A stretch of 64,000 bases of DNA from Lonicera japonica (GCA_021464415.1 CM038469.1:23455901-23519900); one strand, 5' to 3'. Shown: positions 23,549-36,755, numbered from the stretch's first letter. Notes: a model not told the origin generated them from the letters alone. Made by a program: numbers and translations.

Positions 23549-26500
23549 TGTAACATCCTATATTTATATTGATATTAATTATGTTGTTTTAACTCTTTTC
23601 TATACATGTGAATGATCGTTTGGTGATTTGGATGGTCGGAATCGATTTCGGTTGGTAAATAGGAAGTTTTGGTTCTTTGCGATTCGTTAATTGTAGCTTA
23701 CTTTGAGCTATCGTAATTTCTTCGTTACTTATCTGATTAAGGTTCCATTCACATATGTCTAGAATTTGAACCATTCTACAACTTTCATGTTTTGGCAAAA
23801 AGCTAATTCGCACTCCTCATGGGTCAAAACAGGGCGCGAAGTAGGCCCATTACAAAATTCTGGTAATTCGGTAGCTCTACGGCATAGCGCTGTCTTCGGC
23901 GAATTTTTGGAAATTATCTGTCCATAATTTGGGAAAACTTCCTCTTATGAAGTTGTATATCTTTAAAATACCTTTTCGTGTACATAAAGAAAGCCTCAAT
24001 CGGAGTTCCGAGCGAAAAGTTATGGCCAAAATACAAATAGTACTTCAGGCCCAAAATTGTTAAAGCGCGGACCGATATGGCATTTTTGGCATACCGGTCC
24101 GACAACAAATTTTTGCAAAAATTACAACTCGCAGACCAGTATTGTAATGCCCCGTGTTCCTTTTTCCGCGTTGACCTTCTCTTAAGCCCGATATGGCTTA
24201 ATCTCTGTCTGAGAGCGAGCATTGGAACCCGTGCCCTTCGCACTCGACCGGATAGTTCTAGTATGTCATGTTAGTTATATTTAGTTTGAGGGAGTGATCG
24301 TTATGTTATTCGAGTGGTTCGGGTTGAAACCGAGGCGTAAATCGCGTGTTTCGACTTTTCGCGATTCGTAGATTTCTGGCCAACTTTGAGAGGCCATAAC
24401 TTCTTCATCCGATGTCCAAACGACTCCCCGTTTTCGGTCATGTCTTCATTTCTTTTCCCTCTACAACTTTCGTGTTTTGGCCGAGTCGAGATTCAGCCGT
24501 TTCGAGGTCCGTTTCGAGCTCAGAAAGTCATTTGCTGTTGCAGTGACTTCCATGATCGATCATGGAAGGGTCATGATCGATCATGGTCCTCCAGAGAATT
24601 CCAGAACGCTTCATGATCGATCATGGGGGACCTATGATCGATCATGGTTCACCTGTAAGTCGGTTTTGAGCGTTTTTAACCCGTTTTTAAGCCATTTAAC
24701 ACCCCAAGCTCTCCATTTTCGAGCATCCAACTTAGAGAGGGAATAAGGAAGGGTCTAGAGAGCTCTAGAGAGAGAGAGAAGAGATCATACACATCTCTCA
24801 TCCCTCATCCAAGATTTGTGTCCCGAATTGCTTTCTCCTTCACTATTCACCATCTTTCTTGCTTTCTTCCTTCGTTGGAGCTTGCGTTGAAGCTAGGGCT
24901 TGGGCGGTACAACTTCTGCGCTTCATCGAGTTGTGGATTCGGCTTGTCTAAGGTGGGGACACTAGTACAAAAACTTGCTTTCCAATGTTTGATTGATGAT
25001 TAGCGATTTAAACTACAAATTGGGGGTTTTGATCAAAAGCATGTGTTGTTTGCATCTCTTGGAGTTTGGGCTAGATAATTCATAGATTAATGATAGATAT
25101 TGATAGATTATCACTCCTACAGCGTGATTGATTATCTAGTTCCACGATTTAGCATGCGTAGCTAGAGGTTCATGTGAAACCAACTCCGTAGCTATTCGTA
25201 TGACTTATAAATTGGGGTTTTTAGGTCTTGTGCTTATAGATGGATGATTGTGGGTTATTAATGATAGAGAAACACATCTATACCACTATATACGACTGAA
25301 TGGTGTTATTTATGGTATGTGTGGTGAGAATCCACTACGGTGGAATGGTACGCCTTAGCGTACGAGTCTAGTGGCTTGCGTAGAGTGTGCTAGGCACTCG
25401 TAACGAGAGTTTAATCCCGATACTCTTTAGAACGCATGAAACATAGTTGTTAGGGCACGGATTGCCCCTGGTCACGTATACGAACATCTAGGCGAATTGT
25501 ATGGGTATGCCAGATGAGCTAGAATCGTAACAACCAATAAATGGCTTGATAGGATGACGTGAGTATCATCATAAAACATGTAATGAGACATATGATGTTA
25601 AAAATGAATACTTGGCTAAATGATATAGCTAGTGAATCATTATGGAACATATACGGTCGTAGTTGAATACACGTATCACATGATGAGGTTTATAACGCGA
25701 TTACCGAATCAATTGGCCTTATTATGAGAATGATCATGTGACGATAAACGTATGGAGTATACGAGTGATGAATACTCTTATAAAAATGATTGACGATGAT
25801 GTCAATGATGATAAATGGATGAGTGGGCGCTTGTATGATTATATATGTGATGCTTAGCCATATGTGTGATGTATGATTGATGATGATGATGATATTCATT
25901 GTGGGAAATGAATGAATGTGATGTATGTTACTGTGATCACACATATGGGCTGGATATGATGATATGCCGAGCACCGGGTAGCTCCCCGTGACTCGAAGGA
26001 GGGCCGCCTATTGCCGCCCATGGGTGAAAGGCCCTAAACCGTGCACGGGAAAATGAAGTCGGTGACTCCACCGGTGGTTGTGTGTGCCCACAAAGGAGAG
26101 CCCACTCTAGGTATCTTGCCTTCCAACTGGACTATGTGTCCTTGGTTAGATGAGTTTTCCCGGCAAGCGGAGCAGGTCCCGTGTGCCACTACTTCCTACA
26201 TGGTGAGTCCCCGGGAAGTAGTTGGGCTACTAATGGTCATCACCCACTAGGGTATCGCCTAGTGTAGTTTCTCCAGAGTGTCGATGTGGTTTGTATGTGG
26301 TGTTCTCCTCGTTAACTATTCGGGGTGTTGTCCCCGGGAAAGTGACCGTCGCGTAGGTTACCTTCGAATGACCTACTTGGAGAACTAAGTCCCTGAACCA
26401 CTCCCCACCTGGAGGAGACATGGACAAGAACCTTGGATCCTTCGGGACTCGCTGGATTCTCTGTTCTGGGCCTGGTCAGACCGCGGGGTGAAACTGAGGC

Positions 26501-29323
26501 ACTATACTGGAGATATGATACGGATTGTTGTGTTGTGGATGTGAATTGTTTATATTATCACTATTATTGTATTGTATCATATCTTGTATGGCATGGTTGG
26601 TGATACGTTGCCTTGAGTGAGTGTGCCTTTAGTAAGAACAGTGATATAGACACTATCGTAGAGGAACATAATATACACAGGAAAGCGTTGGCCAATCATA
26701 ATGTATTAACAGATAAAGTGAAAAGCATTGATAGCTAATGGCCATAGAAACCTGGTATACAAGTGTGAGTACGTGGCTTGGTTATGAAAAACGAAGTGGA
26801 GATAAGGCCTTGTAGGTGGCCAAGTATGGAATTCATAACGTACTAACTAAAGGGAAAATGATAGATACTTGGTTAACTGTCATGACATACGGTATAGGTA
26901 CCGGATAGCATAGTATATCCTTGAGTTACACTTGAGAACGGACTCAAGTAGGGTTATATCTACGATTCACTAGTAATGTGAGATCGACTTAAGGTATTCC
27001 ATGGGAGGTCTACAGATGGGATAGGTTGATTGGATAGTCAGCTTCCTGGTGACTAGGATGGGATTCCTAGTGGGTTCTGCACACACGGGTGTGTGAGTTG
27101 CATTGCATTGTTTGGTTTACAAACTGCTGCATTGACGTAAAACAACTATTTTATATATAAAACTTATATAGTTCCCACTGAGCCCGGATTTGGCTCACCC
27201 CGTTTTCTAAACAGTTTTGCAGGTCAAGCATCGGGGATTGGCGCGTGGTTTACGAGTCTAGTAGCCTCTGATGTCCTATATCTTTTGTAGTCCTTGAACT
27301 AAGGACTCGGTTGTATATAATCGTTGGTTGTATTAAATTCTTTCTATTTATGTATGGACTTTACCATTATTTTGGATAATGGGCTATGGATTTGTACAAA
27401 CGGTTTTTATATATATATATGTGGAGTTGGTTGTGATTGTGTTTGTGTTAATGTGTTTTGTAAACCTCTTAAAATTGGTTTTACTTAAATAAACTCCACA
27501 TACCGAGCATTTGTAAAACTGGACATTTTATTGAGGAAAAGTTTTTAAAAGTCATGGATTTTATATTTTAAACCCGCCGTCGCGTACGGCATCCGTGATT
27601 AACCGGGTCCTGGAGGTGAAAATCTCAGAACGGGATTCGGGGCGTCACAAGTATTGGGTATTTGGCATACTGGTCTGCCAGTTAACTTTTTCCACCGACT
27701 TAAGCTAGTTTTAAATGTGTTTTAACTCCTTTTTCATCCATTTTTCGACCCAAACTCTTCCACACTATAGGAGAGGTTTCTAGAGGGTTCTAGAGAGAGA
27801 AAGGAAGAGATTTTTACGCATTAATCCTTCCGCATCAACGATTTAAGCTCAAAATAATTCGAATCATCTTCAACTTCACTATTCATCATTTTCCCCTTTG
27901 GGATTTCTTTGGGAGAGCTTGGATTCTCTTCTTTCTTCCTTCTATACGGCTAATAAACAAGAGGTAGGGATTCTATGGCTTTCAAAACTAGATAATATGC
28001 TTTTATTAGTCAAGAATCATTGTTCATGATCATCAATGGCTTGAGAAACTTGAATATTAAAGTGTTCATGCTATTTTTATGACTCATAAAATTGTGATTG
28101 TAAGACTTGATGCAAGATAAGCTATATACACTTACTAATAAGTGTTATTTGAACTATATGTGGTATCCCTTGGTGATGTACTTGTTGTTTGTGGATAAAT
28201 TGGGTTGTTGATGAATTTTACACACCAAGGGATACAATATGAGAGTTATGGGAGAGGATATGGCATAAATTGCTTAGTATCCATGAAATAACATGTTTTG
28301 CGTATCATGCATGTTATTATTGTGTCAACCAAGCACTTGAAGGATTCTCGGCATATGTGGATCATTCTTATGGCCTAACATATAGGCGTATTTCTCATGA
28401 TGATTACTACGATGATGAAAACTTGTTATGATCTGATTCTGGACGTGATATGGATTCGGATATGATTCTATTGTGGCCCTTCGATTGTGAAGGAATGACG
28501 TATTGATTTGTGCCTATCGGGATGGAAAATAAGTAAGGCCTGGTGCCCTTGGGTTGAAAATTCCTAAACCTCCGGGGGGCAGCAACGCGTCAGCAGTCTA
28601 GAGCTAGCGGTGTGTAGCCCGAAAATCTAGACAATGGTAAGGCACTGATGGTTCTGTGGTTATGTTACTATTGGTGGGCATGTGGACCAAATTGATTATG
28701 ATCTATTGATAGACTCTGGGGCCTATAGGCCAGTTTATGATCATTGTTGGATTCTATCTCGGGCATTCAGGCCCTTACTAGACTCTGGTTCGGTATGGAT
28801 ATATTCTGACTACGTGGCTCTAAGGTTGACACAAGAGAGGTAACTTGCATTGGCATATGCATGCATTATGAAATGAACATATGGTTTTAAACTGAATTGT
28901 GTTTTGTATACGATTACTTATCCTTACTGAGCGTATAGCTCACCCCATTTCTTTAAACTATTTCAGGTACTCACGAGTTCCGGAGGGACAAAGAGACGAC
29001 GGGTTCAGGGACGAAGTAGAAGGCTCTGATACTACGGTTCATTTTTGTAATATATGTGTTAGTCCGGGAAGCCACGGCTGCTCCGGGGGCTGTCTATATA
29101 TTTTTGTTGTTCATAAAATGCATACCATATATATATATATATATTGCATGTGTATCAGTTATAGTATCATTTTTGCACCCAATGCTTGTTGTTGCTTGGT
29201 TTATATGTTGCTGTTGATCTATAATCTTCTTATAAACCTATCTTAGTCCTACTAAGATGGGTTAGTGACTCTCCAGTCTTAATTACAAGTGTTATCCTGT
29301 ACAATTAAGGCGGGGGTGTTACA
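23549..29323 (+). repeat. Solo LTR, Tekay/Del-type, inserted in element 2
   Basis: It begins TGTAACATCC and ends GGGGTGTTACA, flanked by TGATC at 23544-23548 and 29324-29328. Without the inner insertion it is about 2.26 kb. No primer site, purine tract or coding DNA is found, so I call it a solo LTR left by LTR-LTR recombination. It carries GCGGACCGGTATG-type inverted repeats about 520 bp from its start and a TGAGC..GCTCA hairpin at 28928-28942. Confidence 0.88.
24143..27649 (+). repeat. Solo LTR nested in the solo LTR
   Basis: It is 3507 bp, from TGTAATGCCCC to GGGGCGTCACA, flanked by AGTAT at 24138-24142 and 27650-27654. It is a different family from its host LTR, with four TGATCGATCA palindromes at 24551, 24572, 24612 and 24633, a GC-rich region near 25970-26500 and the TGAGCC..GGCTCA hairpin at 27179-27197. 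No coding domain is present. Frames such as 26041-26250 lack family features. Confidence 0.88.
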
Positions 29324-29507
29324 TGATCGATCATGGAATTCTCATGATCGATCATGGACCTATCTTGTTGCCCAATTTTAACAATACTTACACTCAACCC
29401 TTAATGGCTTGCCATAACTCGGCTCGAACTTTCACGAACACTCCCGAAACTCTGAAAAAAATTCCTGAAACTCTAAAAACACTAACAAAAAGATTATTTA
29501 CATAATT
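29324..29507 (-). promoter_or_regulatory. Palindrome cluster, rest of the extra-ORF leader, element 2
   Basis: This is the right half of the leader interrupted at 23548. Palindromes lie at 29322 (completed by the CA end of the solo LTR) and 29343-29356. The segment up to 29507 is short noncoding DNA before the pol end. Confidence 0.65.
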
Positions 29508-32500
29508 GACCTATGCTTTTTAGGCATAAGTTAGGTCTTCGTGAGGGGTGGAATCCTCGCAAGGTGGAAATTCCAAAATGGCATGAGACGTTGTCCGTTC
29601 ACTTTAAACACATAGCCAGTTTTGGGATCCTCAATATTCACGGCCTCAAAAAGGAATACATGCCAAAAAATGTATGGGCCGGTCTAACGAGACTTTAGCT
29701 TTCCCGTGAAGAGGTGCAAACGCATGTCATAAACAAGAACTTTGTGCCCAAGTTTAAATTCTTTTCTCAAAATGGATTTGTCATGAAAATTTTTGGCATG
29801 TTCCCTGCTTATCTTTGCGTTATCATATGCATCTCTTCTCAATTCCTCAATTTCATTGATTTGGAACTTATAATCAAGCCCAGCTTTTTTTAAATCAGAG
29901 TTAACCATCTTAGTTGCCCAGTATGATTTGTTTTCCAACTTTACTGGAAAATGACATAGTTTTTCGTACACAATGCGATAGGGAGACATATCTAGAGTTA
30001 TTTTATACACAGTACGATGAGCCCAAAGTGCGTCCGTCAGTCTTAATGATCAATCCTTGTGATTTGGGTTCACTGTTTTCTCCAAAATCTGTTTGATCTC
30101 CCTATTTGCCAACTTGGCTTGACCGTTAGTTTAAGGATGGTAAGCGAGCGATACTTTATGATTTACACCATACTTTTTCATTAAGGATTGAAATGGTTTA
30201 TTGCAAAAGTAAGTACCGCCATCGCTTATTATTGCTTTAAGTGTGCCAAAATGTGCAAGAATGTGCTCTTTCAAGAATTGGATCACAACTTTGTGATCGT
30301 TTTTCTTCCACGCTTGTCCTTCCACCCATTTTGAAACATAGTCTACAGCAACTAGAATATAAAGGTTATCGTATGAGGATGGGAATGGTCCGATAAAGTC
30401 GATGCCCCAGGAATCAAAGATTTCAATCATCAGGTTTGGATTGAGTAGCATCATATTCCTCTTGGAGATCCCTCAAAGCATTTGGCATCTCTAACATGCC
30501 TTGCAAAAGCGTTGTGCGTCCTTAAAGAGCGATGGCCAGTACAATCCGCTTTGCAAAATTTTGGCGGCGGTCTTCTTTGTCGAGAAATGTCCTCTGCAAG
30601 CTTTCGAATAGCGGGAGGGCAAGACTCTCTCTACTTCTTCATCCGAAATGCACCAGCAGATAATCTGATCCGCACAATAATTGAACATATATAGTTCATC
30701 CCAGTAGAATCGACCCACTTTGCTCAAGAATCTTTTTGTCTTGTGCACCCCACGACTTCGGTATCTTGTTTGTTACAAGATAGTTTACAATGTCTGCATG
30801 CCATGAAAGTGTCGAGATCGCCAGCAGTTTCTCATCCAAAAATGAGTATTGGATCGGGCTTTCTTCAATATTGTTCGTAAAAGTGAGCCGAGACAGATGA
30901 TCGGCCACCACGTTCTCGACTCCCTTTTTGTCCTTGATGCTTAAATGGAACTATTGCAACAGGAGTATCCACCTGAGAAGCCACGGCTTAGCATCCTTCT
31001 TCGTGAACAAGTACTTTAAAGCTGCGTGATCTATGAAAATAACAATGGGCGATCCTATCAGATAGGATCGAAACTTGTCCAATACGAAGACAATTACCAA
31101 CAGCTTTTTCTCAGCTGTAGTGTAATTCATTTGAGCATCGTTCAACGTGCGGCTTGCATAATAAATTACACCCGATTTCTTGCCTTTTAGTTAACCAAGA
31201 ACTGCTCCAACCACATAGTCACTCGCATCACACATGAGCTCGAATGGCAAGCTCCAGTCCAGCATCTGCATAATCGGAGTGGTAGTGAGCATATGCTTCA
31301 TAGAGATAAAAGCTTCTTCGCACTTGGCATCCAATTCAAATGGTGCATCCTTAAGGAGAAGATTGCATATCGGCTTGGAGATGGAACTGAAGTTCTTGAT
31401 AAACGTCCGATAGAACTTGGCATGTCCCAGAAATGATTAGGCATCTTTTACATTCATAGTCACTCGACATGTCCCTGGATTTTGTCAACTTCAATTCCCT
31501 TTGACGAAATGATGTGCCCAAATACAATACCATTGGTAACCATAAAGTGGCACTTCTCCCAATTTAACACCAATTGTTTCTCCACACATCGTTCCAAAAC
31601 ATGTTCTAGGTTAGTCAAGCAATTGTCGAATGACTTACTATAGACGGTAAAATCATCCATAAAAACTTTCAAAATCCTTTCCACCATATCTCTAAAAATA
31701 CTTAGCATACACCATTGGAAAGTGGTCAGTGCATTACATAGACCAAAAGGCATTCTCCGATATGCGAAGGTACCAAACAGACATTGAAAGGTTTTCTTTT
31801 CTTGATCATCTAAGTCAATCTCAATTTGATTGTACCTAAAAAAACAATCTGGGAACGAGTAATATTCATGGCCTGCTACCCTCTCGAGAGTTTGATCCAA
31901 GAAGGGGAGTGGGAAATGATCTTTACAAGTTGCCTTATTTAGTTTACGGTGGTCAATGCACATTCGCCACCTGGTGGTGACTTTTGTGGAATCAACTTGT
32001 TTGATTCATTCTTGACTACCGTAAGACCCAATTTTTTTGGTACTACTTAAGTTGGACTAACCCATTTACTATCCGAGATTGGATAAATGATCTTTGCATC
32101 TAACAATTTCAACACATCGTTTCTAACCACTTCTTGCATGTTAGGATTCAATCAGTGTTGAAATTGCCTTGATGTTTTAGCCCCGTCCTCCAAGTGAATT
32201 TTATGGGTGCAAATTAATGGGCTTATTCCTTGGAGGTCCACAAGAGTCCAACCAAAAGATTTTTTGTACTTACCGAGCAAATTAACTAACCTTACCTCTT
32301 GGTCATCCGAAAGTTCAGACGAGATGATGACTGGGAAGGTGTCAAAAGCTCCCAAGAAGGCATACTTGAAGTTACTCGGCAATGGCTTGAGTTCCATTTA
32401 TCCTTCAAGCTTTTTGGTGGAGGGTGGTGTGTTTTCTTCTTTATCCTTAATTTTATCCTGTTTTTCAAACAAAGAAAACACTTGCATACATCCCTCGGCT

Positions 32501-32830
32501 TCATCGAAAGTGGTTAAAAAACCTTCCTTTGAACCCGATTCAAAAGTTGCCACAAAGTGGTTTTGGATACATAACTCTATCATGTTCACGTGTTCACTTT
32601 CATCATCATCATCTCGTTGATTGCTCAAAGAGAACACATTTAGCTCCAAAGTCATGTTTCCAAAAGCCAACTTCACTATTCCATTCTTACAATTAATTAT
32701 AGCATTAGAAGTGGTAAGAAATGGTCTTTCGAGGATAACCAGAATCTCTTTAGCGGGGTTCGACACGGGTTGCATGTCGAGGATGATGAAATCAACTGAA
32801 AAATAAAACTTGTCAATTTGGACAAATACA
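29508..32830 (-). pseudogene. Athila pol remnant, element 2
   Basis: Domains of protease end, RT, RNase H and integrase can be followed from right to left on the minus strand: the ILERPFL segment near 32690, RT with FMDD near 31655, RNase H with TDHAAL-like text near 31030, the integrase finger near 30500-30640 and the tail near 29700-29900. At least ten stops and frameshifts break it. A hairpin around the former pol stop is at 29508-29535. No function can remain. Confidence 0.88.
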
Positions 32831-34190
32831 TCCTTGACTATCCCTCTTGACTATCCCATTTGTTATTTTTTCGAGATCATTCTTTCCTTGTTTTTCTTCA
32901 TCTCTCCCCTTCTCTTTACTCACAACCTTCTCAACTTCCGACTCTTTCTCTTGGGTTGCTAGGGCAGTGGTGAACTTAGACATTTAGGTTTTTAACTCAC
33001 CCACATCTCGATCAGTCTTGTCCATAAAAGATCTCGACAAAGCTTCTAGGTTTTAGTTTGGATTTTGACTTTGAGGTGGAGCAAAAGAGTTTTGAGGTTG
33101 TTGTTGTCTTTGGCTTTGATGGTATTGGTTTTGGTTCTGACCTTGAGTGCCACCCCAACTAAAATTAAGGTGATTCTTCCATCATTCGTTGTACTTTTGA
33201 GAATAAGTGTTGTTTTGGTTTCGATTGTATTGGTTCATGATGTTGACTTGGGAAGAGTTTTTTAGGACTTTTAGAAAAACGGGGATGGTAGGGCACTCTT
33301 CAGTGGCGTGTCCCATGTTTTCACAAATGACACACAGTTGACTCGACGACACCACGTTATGCTTACTTGACTCTAAGGCCTCGACCTTCTTAGTCAATTG
33401 GAACAACCTCACTCCCTTGTCATCATCATTGGATAATTGGTATAACCCACCCTTTGCCGGAGGTTTGGCTTTAGGCTCTTTGGTATAGGTGTTCCAATTT
33501 TGGGCACCTTACGCTAGTTCATCAAAATATAATAAAGCCTCATCGGGATTTTTGCTCAAGAATTGACCATTACACATGGTCTCAACAAAAGTACGCATTT
33601 CAGGGTGAGAGATTCATAGAAAAACTGACAAGGCTCCAAGTTTCATGACCATGGTGAGGGCATGCATTTAAAATCTCTTTGTATCTTTCCCAACACTTGT
33701 AGAAGGTTTCGTTATCTTTTGGCGAAAAAATGGATATTGCCCTTTTTAAAGCATAGGTTTTATGAACGGGATTTTTTTTAAAAAAAAACTCCGCTTGAAA
33801 CTCTTGCCAAGACCGAATTGATTGCGGCCTTTGAGTGTTTAGCCAAATCTTTCCTTTATCTTTAAGGGAAAAAGGAAAGAGTTTTAATCGCATGAGATCC
33901 TCATCAATGTTTGCCTCACGAAATGCGGAGCAAACTTCTTCAAAGTCCTTCAAATGCAAGTATGGGTTTTCAGACTCCATACCATGAAAAGAATGGATAT
34001 GTTGAAGCATACCCGATTTGAAAGAGAAAGCGCCTACTTGACCGGTGGAAAGCACAATGCATGAGTTGGAAGTCAGACGAGGGGGTTAAAGATAATCCCT
34101 CATTGTTCTAACCAGGGGAACATTTTTAGCACCTTCTCCTTCATTATTTCTCTCATGGTCCGCCGCTCTACCTTGATTTGCCATTCTTGG
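32831..34190 (-). pseudogene. Athila gag remnant, element 2, fused to protease by deletion
   Basis: The gag core (SGMLQHIHSFHGMES-like N-terminal text at 33990-34055, then FYKCWERYKE near 33690), a CCHC knuckle near 33310-33345 and a Q/N-rich stretch are recognisable. Stops and frameshifts interrupt it. Compared with element 3, the lysine-rich gag C-terminus and the protease N-terminus with its DLGAS motif are absent: 32850 joins the two sides. Start region near 34170-34190. Confidence 0.82.
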
Positions 34191-34375
34191 TGACGAGGGA
34201 GGGCTAATTAGAATGTCCACGAACAATTGCCCTTGCATAGGAGTGAACAGCTATTCGAATTGTTTGTCGAAATTCTTCAAAATAAAACAAGAATAAGAGA
34301 TAAAAATAAATTAATTAAATTGAGAGATACTTACGAAATGGCTTTATACAAAACCCGAAATCCTCCTTTTGCCTT

Positions 34376-34394
34376 ATCCCCAGCAACGGCACCA
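34376..34394 (-). other. Primer binding site, tRNA-Asp type (two changes)
   Basis: The plus strand reads ATCCCCAGCAACGGCACCA. Two bases differ from the site in element 3. It is followed six bases later by the deleted LTR edge at 34401. Confidence 0.8.
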
Positions 34395-34400
34395 AAAACT

Positions 34401-34912
34401 TGAGCTCTCCATTCTCTCTAGGACTTCTATGTGTAGAAAACTAAGAAAAGGCCATCTCTCATGATCTCGTAGGCTAAAAACTAGCCAAAAATGTACATTA
34501 ATTATTAAAATAAACAAGGGAAGATATCTCTAGACAAAAATCCCCCCAAAAAAGGCTAAAAGTAGTAGTTGGTGGTTGACCCTGCTAGGCCATGATCGAT
34601 CATGGCCAACCCATGATCGATCCTGGTGTGGTCTGCCTGATGATGATTTGTGCCATGATCGATCATGCTTCTAGAAATTCTTCAAATCAACACTTTTGCA
34701 AACTTTTGACTAGCACTTGATCAATTCCTTGAAGGCCATTGAATCATATGCCTATAAACACAACAAAAATACACCTAGCGGGATGATATTAGATACAAAC
34801 TTACTAAGGCACTAATCTCGAGATAAGCGGATAATTAGGCATAATTAATGCAATAAACGTGTCAAGTGGCTCCGAGAAAGAGCTTATGCATGAGAATATT
34901 ATGCGCTTACCA
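34401..34912 (-). repeat. 5' LTR of element 2, truncated
   Basis: Only 512 bp remain; they match 20107-20637 of the 3' LTR. The 1118 bp nearest the primer site are gone. The last bases read TTACCA instead of TTATCA. It has three palindromes (34591, 34612, 34654), one fewer than the 3' LTR. Confidence 0.9.
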
Positions 34913-34917
34913 TATAT

Positions 34918-35840
34918 TATTAGTGTTAGTATTTTAACTTTGATGTGACATCTTTATGTGTGTATAAAACTCATCCAAGGGTGTAGAACTAATGCACACC
35001 ATAACATGTGTATTTTTAACCATTAAATTCTTATATTTTTCAGATAAAAATTTTGGTCAAACTTGATGTTTTATAATATAGGTGTTAAATTTAATATTCT
35101 TTTGTCCAAAATAAGTTGTAGCAAGCATATAGTTATTATTTTTATGACCAAAATAAATGTTCCCATGCAAAAAAATAAAATTAAAAATTATAAGAAAACC
35201 AAACCCAAAAGTTTGCTTTGGATCTAGATTTTGAAGAGTTAAAAATGAAACTGAACCGATTGTTTTGGGTTTGGGTCTCCTAATTTTCACCCAACCAAAA
35301 CTAAAAACACCGCTACTTTGATGTTAGCAAATATATTGTAAATACAACAAATAAATTAACAAATATTATAATTAATAAAATTTAAATGATATTATGAGTA
35401 TATGATTTTTTTATGCAAATTCATAGACCTAGTCTATATCATGAATAGATCACCTCCACCAAATTCCATCCAAAACTTCAATCTAGAAGTGGGTGAGATG
35501 ATCATAATAAATTTCAATAGCTGAAAATGTATATTATATCAATTTTTCATTACAACTAGTTCTGAATTGAATTTTGAATTTCATGAAATTTGGTGAAGGT
35601 GATTTACCCATCGTATAGATCATCTATATAAAAAATTTGGTATTTACTTAAAAAAATTGGTCTATTTACTCCTCCGAAATGAGCATCCCTTCTTTTTGAA
35701 TAATATGTTCTAAACTATAGCAGACATGGCTACCCGTTAAAATGGATATCTATATATATATATAAATAATCCACGTCGCTTACAAATTACCAATGTTGAA
35801 TACTACAATTATCTATATTCCAATTTGTTTTCTAGAATAT
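34918..35840. other. AT-rich intergenic DNA
   Basis: The first part continues the 88-bp repeat pattern; the rest is AT-rich, with a TA run near 35753-35764. Short frames have no recognisable domain. I see no gene. Confidence 0.5.
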
Positions 35841-36755
35841 TGACACCACGAAATTATTGTGTTGCGTTAACCCAGTCGTATGTTTCTCAAGTAGTAATAT
35901 AGTGTCGATAGTTCGAGTGTCAATCCACATGGATAGTTAGAAAGAAGTGGAATAGATCACAGATTATGCTTTTCTGATTTTGTAAAGTCATTGATTTTGA
36001 AACAACGTAAAAGTAAAAACGGTTGTAAAAGTACTTAAGAAGTACTAAGGTAAATGGATGTAGCTTGTAACACAAGATTATGTGATTACAATTAATCTCA
36101 TACAAAGATTTCAAATACTTTATTCTAAATAATGAGGAATCATATTATAATTCTCAATAGCAATGGGTGCGAAGCAAAGCAACTTATTTTCGATATTACC
36201 CATATCAAGAGAATATATAACAAGATTTCACCAAGTATGAGTTTAGTATCCATATCTCATAGCACCGAGTGCAAAGCTAAACAACTCATTCCCATATAAA
36301 GCTAATTCGAGATAAGGATGATATATAAATTCAACTGTAATAAGTTAAACAATGAGCAAGTATTTGTGAACTCATAATTCAAATGACAAAAAACTAAATG
36401 ATGAATCCTTATAATGGAATGAGACGAAATTTATGATATAAACCCGTTAATTAATCGATCAATTACTTAAACAAGATGATAATGAGTTTAAACATCACAT
36501 ATAGTGTATAAAGCACTCAAAATATCATTAAGTAAATTAAAAATAAGTATCACAAGTTTATGTTACATCTAAGGACTTTCAAGAACTCATTATAATTTCT
36601 TCAAAGAAATGAAGAATCCATAAATGGGAGAAAGAGCTACAAGCTTTCAAAAACTACACAAGTGTATTGTATTTATATTTATGCTCAACTAGACATCCAC
36701 TCATATAATAGGCATGAAATAGAGAGATCACTCAACTTATTTTCCACCTTATTAT
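35841..36755 (-). repeat. Diverged fragment of an Athila family A LTR
   Basis: It begins TGACACCACG and can be followed against the element 2 LTR at 18989-19900, for example the 'caatagcaa.gggtgc.aagc' block near 36157. It is much more diverged than elements 1 and 2. The right side ends at the solo LTR, and no continuation is seen after 38604, so it is truncated. Confidence 0.75.

Larger units (their letters stand above)
18989..34912 (-). mobile_element. Athila-type retrotransposon, element 2 (decayed, with nested insertions)
   Basis: On the minus strand it has a truncated 5' LTR (34401-34912), primer site, gag and pol remnants, extra ORF and a full 3' LTR (18989-20637). The direct repeat TATAT flanks it at 18984-18988 and 34913-34917, which fixes both ends. 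Many stops and a gag-protease deletion show that it is old. The leader of its extra ORF is split by a solo LTR that itself carries another. Without these insertions the element would be about 10 kb. Confidence 0.92.

Noticed and set aside
25690..26427. Frames in the GC-richer part of the inner solo LTR
   Set aside because: The region aligns in layout with GC-rich boxes of other Tekay-type LTRs, and the frames differ between copies.
28899..29246. 115-residue plus-strand ORF at the end of the outer solo LTR
   Set aside because: It covers the conserved hairpin and TA run of the LTR; the related LTR at 17189-18367 does not keep the frame.
35057..35290. 77-residue minus-strand ORF with F/Y/K-rich text
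   Set aside because: Composition follows the AT-rich DNA; no domain or homologous copy in the window.
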